NCBI GenBank assembly: GCA_900550235.1
Contig: URRQ01000007.1
Coordinates: 1-64,000 of the forward strand
Origin: an uncultured Lachnospiraceae bacterium
GTDB taxonomy: Bacteria > Bacillota > Clostridia > Lachnospirales > Lachnospiraceae
Direction: 5' to 3'
Length of the DNA: 64,000 bases
A program made the translations under genes and the position numbers. Positions 43,193 through 52,574 of this stretch are shown in pieces; positions within the stretch are counted from its first letter, which is position 1, and each line of letters opens with the position of its first letter. The notes under the pieces were generated by a model. The model saw only the letters and a list, made by a program, of their open reading frames with translations, was not told the origin of the DNA and did not search any database.

Positions 43193-44398
43193 ATGCTATA
43201 TGTAAAAAAATTTGGCGGAAGTTCCGTTGCGAATAAACAAAGAATTTTTAATGTGGCGCAAAGATGTGCGGAAGATTATAGAAAAGGGCATGATGTAGTC
43301 GTGGTACTTTCTGCTATGGGAGATACGACAGATGAACTTTTAAGAAAAGCGGAAGAGATCAACCCGAAAGCAACAAAAAGGGAGCTGGATATGCTTCTCA
43401 CAACAGGAGAACAGGTATCGGTTTCATTGATGGCGATGGCGTTTCAATCTATGGGAATTCCGGCGATTTCGCTGAATGCATTTCAGGTATCCATGCAGTC
43501 CACATCGAAATATGGGAATGCAAGATTTAAAAGAATCGATACAGACCGTATCACACATGAACTTGAGAACCGTAAGATTGTCGTAGTGACAGGATTTCAA
43601 GGCATCAACAAATATGATGATTATACAACTCTTGGAAGAGGAGGATCCGATACAACAGCGGTTGCTTTGGCCGCAGTACTTCATGCCGATGTGTGTGAGA
43701 TTTTTACAGATGTAGACGGCGTGTATACAGCAGATCCGAGAGTCGTGAAAAATGCAAGAAAACTAAAAGAGATTACATACGATGAGATGTTAGAATTGGC
43801 AACACTTGGAGCAAAAGTTCTCCACAACCGTTCTGTCGAGATGGCGAAAAAATACGGAGTGACGCTGATTGTTCGTTCCAGCCTTACAAATGAAGAAGGA
43901 ACGGTAGTGAAGGAGGTAGTAAAAATGGAAAAAATGTTGATCACAGGTGTGGCAGCCGATAAAAATACAGCTAGAGTATCTGCAATAGGATTAAAGGATG
44001 AGCCTGGTATTGCGTTCCGATTATTCCATACGCTTTCCAAAAATAACATCAACGTAGATATTATTCTTCAGTCTGTAGGACGAGATGGAACAAAGGACAT
44101 TTCCTTTACTGTTTCTCAGGATGATTTGGAAGCAACATTAGAACTATTGGAAGAAAAGAAAGAAGTTCTTACAATTCAGGATATTACTTATAACGAAAAG
44201 GTAGCTAAAATATCTGTAGTTGGAGCAGGTATGATGAGCAATCCGGGTGTTGCTGCAAAAATGTTTGAATCATTATATAATTCAAGAATCAACATTAATA
44301 TGATTTCTACATCAGAAATTCGAATCACAGTCCTTGTTGATGAAAAAGAAACAGACCGTGCACTAAATGCAGTTCACGAAGGATTTAATGTAGAATAG
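43193..44398 (+). CDS. lysC: Aspartate kinase
   Basis: The 401-residue kinase starts YVKKFGGSSVANKQRI, the KFGGSS signature of aspartokinases. It has TTGEQVSVSLMA, GRGGSDTTAVALAA and FTDVDGVYTADPRVV in the catalytic domain (about 1-245). Two ACT domains follow (about 260-400, KDEPGIAFRLFHTLSKNNIN and SVVGAGMMSNPGVAAKMF). It phosphorylates aspartate, the entry step for lysine, threonine and methionine. AGGAGG precedes the ATG. A terminator follows at 44413. Unlike dapA, no riboswitch stands before it, so feedback on the enzyme and the ACT regulator are the likely controls. Confidence 0.98.
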   Translation: MLYVKKFGGSSVANKQRIFNVAQRCAEDYRKGHDVVVVLSAMGDTTDELLRKAEEINPKATKRELDMLLTTGEQVSVSLMAMAFQSMGIPAISLNAFQVSMQSTSKYGNARFKRIDTDRITHELENRKIVVVTGFQGINKYDDYTTLGRGGSDTTAVALAAVLHADVCEIFTDVDGVYTADPRVVKNARKLKEITYDEMLELATLGAKVLHNRSVEMAKKYGVTLIVRSSLTNEEGTVVKEVVKMEKMLITGVAADKNTARVSAIGLKDEPGIAFRLFHTLSKNNINVDIILQSVGRDGTKDISFTVSQDDLEATLELLEEKKEVLTIQDITYNEKVAKISVVGAGMMSNPGVAAKMFESLYNSRININMISTSEIRITVLVDEKETDRALNAVHEGFNVE

Positions 44399-44412
44399 GA
44401 TAAAAAAACAGA

Positions 44413-44446
44413 GGACGTTTCTCAAAAGAGAAACGTCCGTTTTGTT
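44413..44446. terminator. Terminator after lysC
   Basis: GGACGTTTCTC (44413-44423), AAAA loop, GAGAAACGTCC (44428-44438), then GTTTTGTT. It lies between converging genes, with an A-run on the other side. Confidence 0.9.
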
Positions 44447-44460
44447 TAGAGAAGAGGGGA

Positions 44461-44904
44461 TTAAAGTTTGCTCAAATTTGAATTGTGATATTGGGTAGAG
44501 AACGTGACGTCTTCGCCGAACCAGGCAGGAGGAAGAAATGCATTGGCAAGTTCTTCGCTTGGGAATTCCACTTCAGCAAGCAATAAGGGAGCAAGGTCAT
44601 TGTGGAATACATCCAATTCAATGGTTAGTTTTTTATCGAATGGAATCAAATAACGGGTTTTGGAGATGATGCGTCCGTCAACTTTTTGCTTTAAATGTTC
44701 ATAAGAATCTTTGGTAAGCGGGAGAGTATGTTCTTCCCGAACCATGAGACCTTTGCTTTTGTATGTTAATTCGTAGTTATCGTTGTCCTTTCGAATACGT
44801 ATGACAGGCTCGGTACAAAGATACCCTTGTTCCAATTCTCGTTTGGAATACTTTTCAAGATCCTGTGGCAGTTCTTTGATCAAATATTTACGTTCAATTT
44901 CCAT
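44461..44904 (-). CDS. CYTH-domain (triphosphate tunnel) protein
   Basis: The 147-residue protein opens with MEIERKYLIKEL, containing the ExExK signature of CYTH enzymes. Alternating basic and acidic strands follow, typical of the triphosphate tunnel (IRIRKDNDNYELTYKSKG, RYLIPF, ELDVFHNDLAPLLLAEVEF). Family members hydrolyse tripolyphosphate or thiamine triphosphate, or act as class IV adenylate cyclases; which applies cannot be told from sequence. It is cytosolic with AGGTACAC-type spacing before the start. It stands as a single gene, divergent from the DJ-1 gene. Confidence 0.88.
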   Translation of the reverse strand: MEIERKYLIKELPQDLEKYSKRELEQGYLCTEPVIRIRKDNDNYELTYKSKGLMVREEHTLPLTKDSYEHLKQKVDGRIISKTRYLIPFDKKLTIELDVFHNDLAPLLLAEVEFPSEELANAFLPPAWFGEDVTFSTQYHNSNLSKL

Positions 44905-45035
44905 AATGTGTACCTCCGTTCAGCTTTATCATAATATAGAAGGAAGAAACATGCAACCTGGAGACGGGTTGCATTTTGGAAAAAGCTTTGATAAACTGAA
45001 CATACATAAGGAGTCATAAAGAAAAGGAGACAAAT

Positions 45036-45590
45036 ATGAGTAAAAAAGTATATGTATTTCTTGCAGATGGATTTGAAGAAATTGAAGGATTGACGGTTGT
45101 AGACCTTTTGAGACGGGTGCATACAGAAGTGACGACGGTATCGATTATGAAAGAAAAATTGATACATGGAGCACATGGGATTGATGTATTAGCAGATGAT
45201 CTGTTTGAGAATTTGAATTTTGAAGATGGGGATATGATCGTACTTCCGGGTGGACTTCCGGGGACGACTTATTTAGGAGAACATGAAGGGCTTGTAGAGT
45301 TGATCCAAAAGTATGATCAGGAAGAAAAATATATTGCGGCAATCTGTGCGGCTCCGAGAATTTTTGGAAGATTGGGGCTTTTGGAGGGCAGAAAGGCAAT
45401 TTCTTATCCGGCGATGGAGGAAGAATTAAAAGGAGCAGAAATCGTAAGAGAGCCGGTTGTCGTAGACGGCCATATCATTACAAGCAGAGGAATGGGAACT
45501 GCAATCGATTTTGCATTAAAAATGATCGCCCTGTTATTTGGAGAGGAAGAGGCTGAGGAACAGGCAGCTTCCATTGTGTATCGTGGATAA
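45036..45590 (+). CDS. DJ-1/PfpI family protein
   Basis: The 184-residue protein matches the DJ-1/YajL group. VYVFLADGFEEIEGLTVVDL is at the start with the conserved Glu (about 15), and the nucleophile Cys104 lies in AAICAAPRIFGRLGLLEG. Length is normal. Members protect against glyoxals, repair glycated molecules or act as chaperones. AAAGGAG precedes the ATG. A lipoprotein gene starts one base after its stop. Between it and the CYTH gene lies a stem ATGCAACC-GGGTTGCAT at 44951-44974 of unknown role. Confidence 0.92.
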   Translation: MSKKVYVFLADGFEEIEGLTVVDLLRRVHTEVTTVSIMKEKLIHGAHGIDVLADDLFENLNFEDGDMIVLPGGLPGTTYLGEHEGLVELIQKYDQEEKYIAAICAAPRIFGRLGLLEGRKAISYPAMEEELKGAEIVREPVVVDGHIITSRGMGTAIDFALKMIALLFGEEEAEEQAASIVYRG

Positions 45591-45591
45591 T

Positions 45592-46260
45592 ATGCGTATG
45601 AAAAAAAGAAACAGAATGAAACTGATAAGTATTCTGCTTGCAGCGCTTTTCTTATGCGGCTGTAATGAGTTCGATGCAGAGGGATATGTACAAGCCAACC
45701 TTGATGCTGTTTTTCAAGGAGAGACGGACGCTTTGATGGCATTGAAAGAAGGAAGCAAAAAGCGGGAGCTGGAACAGGAATATGAAGATCGGATTGCAGA
45801 ATTTGCAGAAGGATTGACAGTTGGATTAGAAGTGTCTGAACCGATGCAGATTCGATTTAATATATTATGCGAAAATATTTTCCGCACCATGCGATATTCT
45901 ATAGAAACAGTAGAGAAGCGTTCAAAAAATGTATACCATGTTACTGTAGAATATGAACCTTCCGATGTGTTTGTGAAATGGACGGAGTATCTGGCTGAAA
46001 ATGCAGTCGATTTGAATGAACGTGCGCTGGCAGGCGAGTACCAGGGGACAGAAGAAGAGATTTTGGAGCAGATACGTTTGGATATCGCGGTGGAGTCGTT
46101 GGAATTATTGGATACGGCGATGATGAATGCAACTTATGGAGATAAGGAGCAAATTATTTTATCAGTGAAAAAGGGTGAAGATGGAGAATTTGCTATGGAT
46201 GAGAAGGAAATAGCTGGTTTTATCGCAAAAATCCTGTATTTAGATGAAATTCAAGACTAG
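45592..46260 (+). CDS. Lipoprotein, unrecognised
   Basis: The start is placed at ATG 45592, one base after the DJ-1 stop (TAATATG); the frame is open into that gene but further upstream starts would lack a signal at the N terminus. ATG 45598 is a possible alternative. The 222-residue product has a lipoprotein signal (KLISILLAALFLCGC, lipid Cys about 24). The mature part is acidic and helical (EGYVQANLDAVFQGETDALM, VTVEYEPSDVFVKWTEYLAE). I do not name a family. Translational coupling to DJ-1 replaces a ribosome site. It should be anchored outside the membrane. Confidence 0.7.
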   Translation: MRMKKRNRMKLISILLAALFLCGCNEFDAEGYVQANLDAVFQGETDALMALKEGSKKRELEQEYEDRIAEFAEGLTVGLEVSEPMQIRFNILCENIFRTMRYSIETVEKRSKNVYHVTVEYEPSDVFVKWTEYLAENAVDLNERALAGEYQGTEEEILEQIRLDIAVESLELLDTAMMNATYGDKEQIILSVKKGEDGEFAMDEKEIAGFIAKILYLDEIQD

Positions 46261-46287
46261 AAAATACTAGAAATTTGCCAAAGGTTA

Positions 46288-46296
46288 TGCTATACT
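46288..46296 (+). promoter_or_regulatory. Extended -10 promoter of tig
   Basis: TGC-TATACT at 46288-46296; no good -35 box is seen. It lies about 60 bases before the trigger factor start. Confidence 0.5.
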
Positions 46297-46358
46297 GTTT
46301 GAATGAGTGCATAGAAGATAAGCCTAAGGACTTTTCTAATATAAGGAGGAAAACAAAA

Positions 46359-47645
46359 ATGAGTTTACATGTAGAAAAAATGGAACACAATATGGCAAAG
46401 CTTACAATTGAAGTTTCAGCAGAAGAATTCGAAAAAGCACTGAACGGTGCATATATGAAACAGAAGAAAAACATCAGCGTACCAGGATTCCGTAAAGGAA
46501 AAGTACCTCGTCAGATGGTAGAAAAAATGTATGGTGCAGAGATTTTCTATGATGATGCAGCAAATGCGATCATCCCAGAAGCATATGCAAAAGCATATGA
46601 TGAAGCAGATATCGAGATCGCTTCTCAGCCAAGCATCGAAGTTGTACAGATTGAAAAAGGAAAACCATTCATCTTTACAGCTGAGGTAGCAGTGAAACCA
46701 GAAGTAACTCTTGGCGAGTACAAAGGTATGCCTGTAGACAAAGTATCTAACAGAGTAACACAGAAAGAAGTAGAAGAAAGACTTGTAAAAGAACAGGAAA
46801 AGAACGCAAGAACAATTACAGTAGAAGGACGCCCTGTTCAGGATAAAGATGAAGTTGTATTAGACTTTGAAGGATTTGTAGACGGTGTTGCATTTGAAGG
46901 CGGAAAAGGAGAAAACTATCCGTTAGTAATTGGTTCAGGTTCTTTCATTCCAGGATTTGAAGAGCAGTTGATCGGCGCTGAAGTGGAAAAAGAAGTAGAA
47001 GTGAACGTTACATTCCCAGAAGAATACCATGCAGAAGAATTAGCTGGTAAAGAAGCTGTATTTAAATGCACAGTTCATGAAATCAAAGCAAAAGAACTTC
47101 CAGAATTAGATGATGAGTTTGCTTCAGAAATTTCTGAATTTGATACATTAGATGCATTAAAAGCTGATATCAAAGTAAAAATCAAAGAAGAGAAGAATGC
47201 AGAAGGAAAGAGAAGAAGAGAAGATCAGGCTGTAGAACAGGCTGTAGCTAATGCAACAATGGATATTCCGGAAGCAATGATCGATACAGAAGTTCGCCAG
47301 ATGGTAAATGACTTTGGACAGAGAATTAAACAGCAGGGACTTACAATGGAACAGTACATGCAGTTTACAGGTATGACATCTGAAAAAATGTTAGAAGAGT
47401 TTAAGCCACAGGCATTAAAACGTATCCAGACAAGACTTGTATTAGAAGCAATCGTAAAAGCAGAAAACATCGGAATCTCTGATGAAAGATTAGATGAAGA
47501 GCTTACAAAGATGGCAGAAGCTTACAAGATGGAAGTTGAAAAATTAAAAGAATTTATGGGAGATGCTGAGAAAGAGCAGATGAAACAGGATATGGCTGTT
47601 CAGGAAGCAGTTACATTCTTAGCAGATAACGCAGTAGAAAAATAA
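46359..47645 (+). CDS. tig: Trigger factor
   Basis: ATG 46359 follows AAGGAGG at 46343-46349 and gives MSLHVEKMEHNMAKLTIEVS; the open frame further upstream has no site. The 428-residue chaperone has the ribosome-binding domain with VPGFRKGKVPRQMVEKMYG (about 37-55), a FKBP-type prolyl isomerase domain (DEVVLDFEGFVDGVAFEGGK, about 160-245) and the long helical C-terminal domain. It receives nascent chains at the tunnel exit. clpP, clpX and lon follow, the usual Firmicutes tig-clp-lon cluster. Codon use is skewed to preferred codons, as expected for an abundant protein. Confidence 0.98.
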   Translation: MSLHVEKMEHNMAKLTIEVSAEEFEKALNGAYMKQKKNISVPGFRKGKVPRQMVEKMYGAEIFYDDAANAIIPEAYAKAYDEADIEIASQPSIEVVQIEKGKPFIFTAEVAVKPEVTLGEYKGMPVDKVSNRVTQKEVEERLVKEQEKNARTITVEGRPVQDKDEVVLDFEGFVDGVAFEGGKGENYPLVIGSGSFIPGFEEQLIGAEVEKEVEVNVTFPEEYHAEELAGKEAVFKCTVHEIKAKELPELDDEFASEISEFDTLDALKADIKVKIKEEKNAEGKRRREDQAVEQAVANATMDIPEAMIDTEVRQMVNDFGQRIKQQGLTMEQYMQFTGMTSEKMLEEFKPQALKRIQTRLVLEAIVKAENIGISDERLDEELTKMAEAYKMEVEKLKEFMGDAEKEQMKQDMAVQEAVTFLADNAVEK

Positions 47646-47675
47646 GACATCATGTAAATAAGGAGGCAGCATATA

Positions 47676-48257
47676 ATGAGTTTAGTACCTTATGTCATTG
47701 AACAGACAAGTCGTGGAGAACGTTCTTACGATATTTATTCCAGACTTTTAAAGGACAGAATCATTTTTCTTGGAGAGGAAGTGAACGATGCGTCGGCCAG
47801 CATTATTGTGGCACAGCTTCTGCATTTAGAGGCGGAGGATCCAGATAAGGATATCCAACTTTACATCAATAGCCCGGGCGGTTCTGTTTCGGCAGGACTT
47901 GCAATCTATGATACAATGCAGTATATCAAATGTGATGTGTCTACCACTTGTATTGGTATGGCTGCAAGTATGGGAGCGTTCCTTCTTGCAGGAGGAGCAA
48001 AAGGTAAACGATTTGCTCTCCCAAATGCAGAGATCATGATCCATCAGCCACTTGGCGGAGCACAGGGTCAGGCTACTGAGATCCAGATTGCTGCGGAACA
48101 TATTTTAAAGACACGCAGAAAATTAAATGAGATTCTTGCTGAGAGAACCGGTAAGAGTTATGAAGAAATCTGCAAAGATACAGAGAGAGATAATTTTATG
48201 TCTGCCGAAGAAGCAGCAGAGTACGGTTTGATCGATAAGGTGGTTGTTAACCGTTAA
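47676..48257 (+). CDS. clpP: ATP-dependent Clp protease proteolytic subunit
   Basis: The 193-residue serine protease begins SLVPYVIEQTSRGERSYDIYS and holds the nucleophile Ser in GMAASMGAFLLAGG (about 98) and the His in MIHQPLGGAQG (about 123), with the Asp further on. Length is standard. Fourteen subunits form the chamber used by ClpX. AAGGAGG precedes the start. It lies 30 bases after tig and 58 bases before clpX. A weak hairpin (AAAGG to CCTTT) lies between clpP and clpX without a T-tract. Confidence 0.98.
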   Translation: MSLVPYVIEQTSRGERSYDIYSRLLKDRIIFLGEEVNDASASIIVAQLLHLEAEDPDKDIQLYINSPGGSVSAGLAIYDTMQYIKCDVSTTCIGMAASMGAFLLAGGAKGKRFALPNAEIMIHQPLGGAQGQATEIQIAAEHILKTRRKLNEILAERTGKSYEEICKDTERDNFMSAEEAAEYGLIDKVVVNR

Positions 48258-48315
48258 TAAGCAAAAGGGGGTGTCATTGGGACATCTCCTTTGCGTGTAA
48301 AAATGAGGTGAAATT

Positions 48316-49563
48316 ATGGCGAGAATGGACGAGATAATCAGATGTTCATTTTGTAATAAACCACAGTCACAAGTCCGCAAACTGATCTCCGGTCCAAACG
48401 GAGTATACATTTGTGATGAATGTGTGGATGTGTGTTCTGAGATTATTGAAGAGGAATTTGATTACGAAGATGAAAATCCTTTCGGAGAGATCAATCTTTT
48501 AAAACCGGAAGAGCTGAAAGCATTTTTGGACGAATATGTAATTGGACAGGAAGAAGCGAAAAAAGTACTTTCTGTTGCAGTTTATAATCATTACAAAAGA
48601 ATTATGGCAGAGAAAGATCTTGGAGTTGAACTTCAAAAAAGCAATATTTTAATGCTTGGTCCAACCGGATGTGGAAAGACAATGCTTGCACAGACACTTG
48701 CAAAAGTATTGAATGTGCCGTTTGCCATCGCAGACGCAACTGCACTTACAGAAGCAGGTTATGTAGGAGAAGATGTGGAAAACATCCTGCTTAAGATCAT
48801 TCAGGCAGCAGATGGAGATATCGACAAAGCAGAATACGGTATTATTTATATTGATGAGATTGATAAGATTACAAGAAAATCCGAAAACCCATCCATTACC
48901 CGTGATGTTTCCGGTGAAGGAGTACAACAGGCACTTCTTAAAATCATAGAAGGAACTGTTGCTTCGGTACCACCGCAGGGGGGAAGAAAACATCCGCATC
49001 AGGAACTGATCCAGATTGATACTACAAATATTTTATTTATCTGTGGTGGAGCATTTGAAGGAATTGATAAGGTTATTGAAACACGAATTGATAAAAAATC
49101 CGTCGGATTCAATGCGGAAATTGCAGGAAAACATGAGTATAGTGTGGATCGTTTGTTGAAGCAAGTACTTCCACAGGATCTTGTAAAATTTGGGCTGATT
49201 CCGGAACTTGTTGGCCGTCTTCCTGTTACGGTATCATTGGAACTTTTGGACGAAGAAGCGTTGATCCGTATTCTGACAGAGCCAAAGAGCGCAATTGTAA
49301 AGCAGTATCAGAAATTGTTGGAACTTGACGGAGTGGATCTTGTATTTGACGAGGAAGCCCTTACAGAAATTGCAAAGACATCGCTTGCGAGAAAGACAGG
49401 TGCAAGAGGACTTCGTGCAATTATGGAAAAAATCATGATGAATACAATGTATCATGTTCCTTCGGATGACACTATTCGTGGATGCAGAATTACAAAAGAA
49501 GCAGTACAAGGATTGGCGGATCCGGTATATATAAGAGATGACGAGCATTTTATAAGTGCGTAA
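48316..49563 (+). CDS. clpX: ATP-dependent Clp protease ATP-binding subunit ClpX
   Basis: The 415-residue unfoldase has the N-terminal zinc-binding domain (CSFCNKPQSQVRKL then CDECVDVC, about 11-39). The AAA+ module has Walker A GPTGCGKTML (about 115-124), Walker B IIYIDEIDKI and the sensor arginine region, with the pore loop GYVGEDVE. It unfolds tagged substrates and feeds them to ClpP. A ribosome site GAGGTG precedes the ATG. A strong terminator follows at 49572, so lon is probably transcribed separately. Confidence 0.98.
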   Translation: MARMDEIIRCSFCNKPQSQVRKLISGPNGVYICDECVDVCSEIIEEEFDYEDENPFGEINLLKPEELKAFLDEYVIGQEEAKKVLSVAVYNHYKRIMAEKDLGVELQKSNILMLGPTGCGKTMLAQTLAKVLNVPFAIADATALTEAGYVGEDVENILLKIIQAADGDIDKAEYGIIYIDEIDKITRKSENPSITRDVSGEGVQQALLKIIEGTVASVPPQGGRKHPHQELIQIDTTNILFICGGAFEGIDKVIETRIDKKSVGFNAEIAGKHEYSVDRLLKQVLPQDLVKFGLIPELVGRLPVTVSLELLDEEALIRILTEPKSAIVKQYQKLLELDGVDLVFDEEALTEIAKTSLARKTGARGLRAIMEKIMMNTMYHVPSDDTIRGCRITKEAVQGLADPVYIRDDEHFISA

Positions 49564-49571
49564 GTAAAAGG

Positions 49572-49604
49572 AAACGGAGCCGGTAAAAGCCGGCCCGTTT
49601 TTTT
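49572..49604 (+). terminator. Terminator after clpX
   Basis: AACGG and GCCGG pair with CCGGC and CCGTT around TAAAAG, followed by seven or more T bases. Confidence 0.9.
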
Positions 49605-49664
49605 GGTATTTTATACTATAAAACACACACTATCGTTGGAAGCTTAGTTGCAGAAGGAGAACAT

Positions 49665-51986
49665 ATGACAGAAATAATCAAAAATATACCGATGGTACCC
49701 CTTCGTGGGATGACAGTGTTGCCAAGAGAAGTGATTCATTTTGATGTAAGTAGGAAAAAATCGATCGAAGCGATTCAGGAAGTAATGGCAGGCGATCAGA
49801 AGATTTTTTTAGCAACACAGAAACAAGTCGAGACGGAAGAGGTTGAAAAAGAAGATCTGTATGAAGTCGGAACAATTGCAGAGATCAAACAGATTGTCAA
49901 GATGCCAAAGAAAATTCTAAGAGTTCTCGTGACGGGAAAGGAAAGAGCAATTTTAAATGAATTGTCATCGACAGAGCCATTTTATCAAGCAGATGTCACA
50001 GTCACAGATCAATATCCTTATGTAGAAGCGGAGCCGATTGAGCAGGAGGCGATGCTTCGGACATTGCAGGACGCATTTTTAGAATTTGCTATTAAAAATC
50101 CGCATCTGACAAAAGAAACAGTAGAACAGATTAATCGGATTGATAATTTGAAGACCTTGATTCAAGAAGTAACGATTGCGGCAGGCTTTGATTATATCGA
50201 TAAACAAAAATTTCTAAATGAAGAGGATCCGTTAAAGCGATATCGTATGCTTGTGGATCAATTGGCAAATGAAACTGAGATATTAAAAGTAAAAGAAGAG
50301 ATTCAAGAGAAAGTAAAAGCCCGGGTTGATAAAGGGCAAAGAGAATATATCCTGCGAGAGGAGTTAAAAGTAATTCGCCAAGAATTGGGAGATGACTCGA
50401 TCCTTTCTGATGCAGAAGAATTTGAAAAAATGACAGAGGAGTTAGAAGCTCCGAAAGAAGTGAAGGAAAAGCTTTACAAAGAGATTAAAAGATTTAAAAA
50501 TGCAATCGGAAGTCCTGCGGAGAGTGGAGTGATCCGTACTTACATAGAGACAGTATTAGAAATGCCATGGGATAAAATGTCAGAAGATAACATTGACATT
50601 GCATATGCAAAGGAAATCTTAGAGGAAGAACATTATGGTCTTGAAAAAGTAAAAGAACGTATTTTGGAATTTCTTGCTGTCCGCGCATTAACATCAAAAG
50701 GAAATAGTCCGATACTTTGCCTTGTAGGACCTCCGGGAACTGGAAAAACATCGATTGCCAAGTCATTGGCAAAGGCGCTGAAGAAAGAATATGTTCGTAT
50801 TTCACTTGGGGGAGTCAGAGATGAGGCAGAGATCAGAGGGCATCGAAAAACCTATGTAGGAGCCATGCCGGGACGTATTGCAAATGCATTAAAAACTGCA
50901 GGTGTGAAGAATCCACTGATGCTCTTAGATGAAATCGACAAAGTAAGTACCGATTATAAGGGCGACACTTTCTCAGCTCTTTTGGAAGTATTAGATAGTG
51001 AACAGAACGTAAAGTTCCGCGATCATTATTTGGAAGTTCCGGTAGATTTGTCAGAAGTTTTATTTGTGACAACGGCAAATACATTGCAGACAATACCGAG
51101 ACCTCTTCTTGACCGTATGGAAGTAATTGAAATCAGCAGCTATACGGACAATGAGAAACTGCATATTGCAGAACAGCATCTCATTCCAAAACAATTGGAG
51201 AAGCATGGTCTTTCTGAAAAAATGCTGACGATCAGCAGGGGCGCGCTTTGGAAAATGACTCACAACTATACAAGAGAAGCTGGCGTGCGTCAGTTAGAAC
51301 GTCAGATTGGTGATATTTGCAGAAAAGCAGCACGAGAGATCTTGGAAGAGAAGAAAGAAAAAATACGGATTACCGAGAGTAATCTTTCCAAATATCTCGG
51401 AAAAGAAAAATATATATATCAGATGGCGAATGAGACAGATGAAGTAGGAATTGTGCGTGGACTTGCCTGGACAAGCGTAGGAGGCGACACGTTGCAGATA
51501 GAAGTCAATGTCATGCCGGGAAAAGGAGAACTGATGCTGACAGGGCAAATGGGAGATGTTATGAAGGAATCGGCAAGAACAGGAATCAGTTATATTCGTT
51601 CCATGATTGCCGATTATGGTATAGGAAGTGAGTATTTTGAAAAACATGATATTCATATTCATATTCCGGAAGGAGCAGTTCCTAAAGATGGCCCATCTGC
51701 AGGTATATCTATGGCAACGGCAAATTTTTCGGCAATCACGAACAAGAAGGTGCGAGCAGACGTTGCAATGACAGGTGAGATCACATTGCGAGGAAGGGTA
51801 TTACCAATTGGTGGCTTAAAGGAAAAGCTGTTAGCAGCTAAAGTGGCCGGAATCAAAACGGTAATCGTACCGAAGGAAAATCAAAAAGATGTGCAGGAGC
51901 TGTCTACAGAGATTACAAAGGGATTGGAAATTTGCTTTGTAACTCATATGAGAGAAGTGCTTACGATTGCCCTTGTAGAAGAATAG
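49665..51986 (+). CDS. lon: ATP-dependent protease Lon
   Basis: The 773-residue protease has the N-terminal LON substrate domain (VPLRGMTVLPREVIHFDVSR, about 9-28), a coiled region, and an AAA module with GPPGTGKTSIAKSLAKAL (about 355-372) and LLDEIDKV. The C-terminal protease has the Ser-Lys dyad (PKDGPSAGISMATA with Ser about 677; LPIGGLKEKLLAAK with Lys about 720). It degrades damaged and regulatory proteins. AGAAGGAG precedes the ATG. engB starts nine bases downstream, the typical lon-engB pair. Confidence 0.98.
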   Translation: MTEIIKNIPMVPLRGMTVLPREVIHFDVSRKKSIEAIQEVMAGDQKIFLATQKQVETEEVEKEDLYEVGTIAEIKQIVKMPKKILRVLVTGKERAILNELSSTEPFYQADVTVTDQYPYVEAEPIEQEAMLRTLQDAFLEFAIKNPHLTKETVEQINRIDNLKTLIQEVTIAAGFDYIDKQKFLNEEDPLKRYRMLVDQLANETEILKVKEEIQEKVKARVDKGQREYILREELKVIRQELGDDSILSDAEEFEKMTEELEAPKEVKEKLYKEIKRFKNAIGSPAESGVIRTYIETVLEMPWDKMSEDNIDIAYAKEILEEEHYGLEKVKERILEFLAVRALTSKGNSPILCLVGPPGTGKTSIAKSLAKALKKEYVRISLGGVRDEAEIRGHRKTYVGAMPGRIANALKTAGVKNPLMLLDEIDKVSTDYKGDTFSALLEVLDSEQNVKFRDHYLEVPVDLSEVLFVTTANTLQTIPRPLLDRMEVIEISSYTDNEKLHIAEQHLIPKQLEKHGLSEKMLTISRGALWKMTHNYTREAGVRQLERQIGDICRKAAREILEEKKEKIRITESNLSKYLGKEKYIYQMANETDEVGIVRGLAWTSVGGDTLQIEVNVMPGKGELMLTGQMGDVMKESARTGISYIRSMIADYGIGSEYFEKHDIHIHIPEGAVPKDGPSAGISMATANFSAITNKKVRADVAMTGEITLRGRVLPIGGLKEKLLAAKVAGIKTVIVPKENQKDVQELSTEITKGLEICFVTHMREVLTIALVEE

Positions 51987-51995
51987 GAGGACAAC

Positions 51996-52574
51996 ATGGT
52001 TATAAAAAATGTAGAATTGGAGATTGTATGTGGAATCACGAGTAAACTTCCGGAAACGGATTTGATGGAAGTTGCGTTTGCCGGGAAATCAAACGTTGGG
52101 AAATCTTCGCTTATCAATGCGCTTATGAATCGAAAAGCGTTGGCAAGAACATCCGCTACGCCGGGAAAAACACAGACGATCAATTTTTACAATGTAAACA
52201 AAGAGTTATATCTCGTAGACCTTCCGGGATATGGGTATGCTCGTGTCTCAGAAAAAGAAAAAATTCAATGGGGAAAACTAATTGAACGTTATCTTCATAG
52301 TTCCAAACAATTAAAAGCAGTATTCCTTCTAATCGACATCAGACATGATCCATCGGAGAATGACAGATTGATGTATAGCTGGATTGTAAATCAAGGATAT
52401 AATCCGATCATTATTGCTACGAAGCTGGATAAGATTAAAAGAAGTCAAGTGCAGAAACATATGAAGATGATTCGTGAAGGCTTGGAACTTGTTCCGGGAA
52501 CAACGATCATACCATTTTCTGCTGAGACAAAGCAGGGAAGAGATGAAATATGGGAATTGATCGAGAGTATTTAA
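51996..52574 (+). CDS. engB: Ribosome biogenesis GTP-binding protein YsxC/EngB
   Basis: The 192-residue GTPase has G1 GKSNVGKSSLINALMN (about 28-43), G2 TSATPGKTQTINFY, G3 DLPGYGYARVS and G4 ATKLDK, as in EngB/YsxC/YihA. It aids assembly of the 50S subunit. AGGAGG lies before the ATG. It follows lon closely. Its last 25 bases overlap the Crp/Fnr gene, so lon-engB-crp-like appear to be one transcript. Confidence 0.97.
   Translation: MVIKNVELEIVCGITSKLPETDLMEVAFAGKSNVGKSSLINALMNRKALARTSATPGKTQTINFYNVNKELYLVDLPGYGYARVSEKEKIQWGKLIERYLHSSKQLKAVFLLIDIRHDPSENDRLMYSWIVNQGYNPIIIATKLDKIKRSQVQKHMKMIREGLELVPGTTIIPFSAETKQGRDEIWELIESI

Noticed and set aside
48258..48315. Terminator between clpP and clpX
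   Set aside because: The stem is imperfect and no T-tract follows, so read-through from clpP to clpX is expected.
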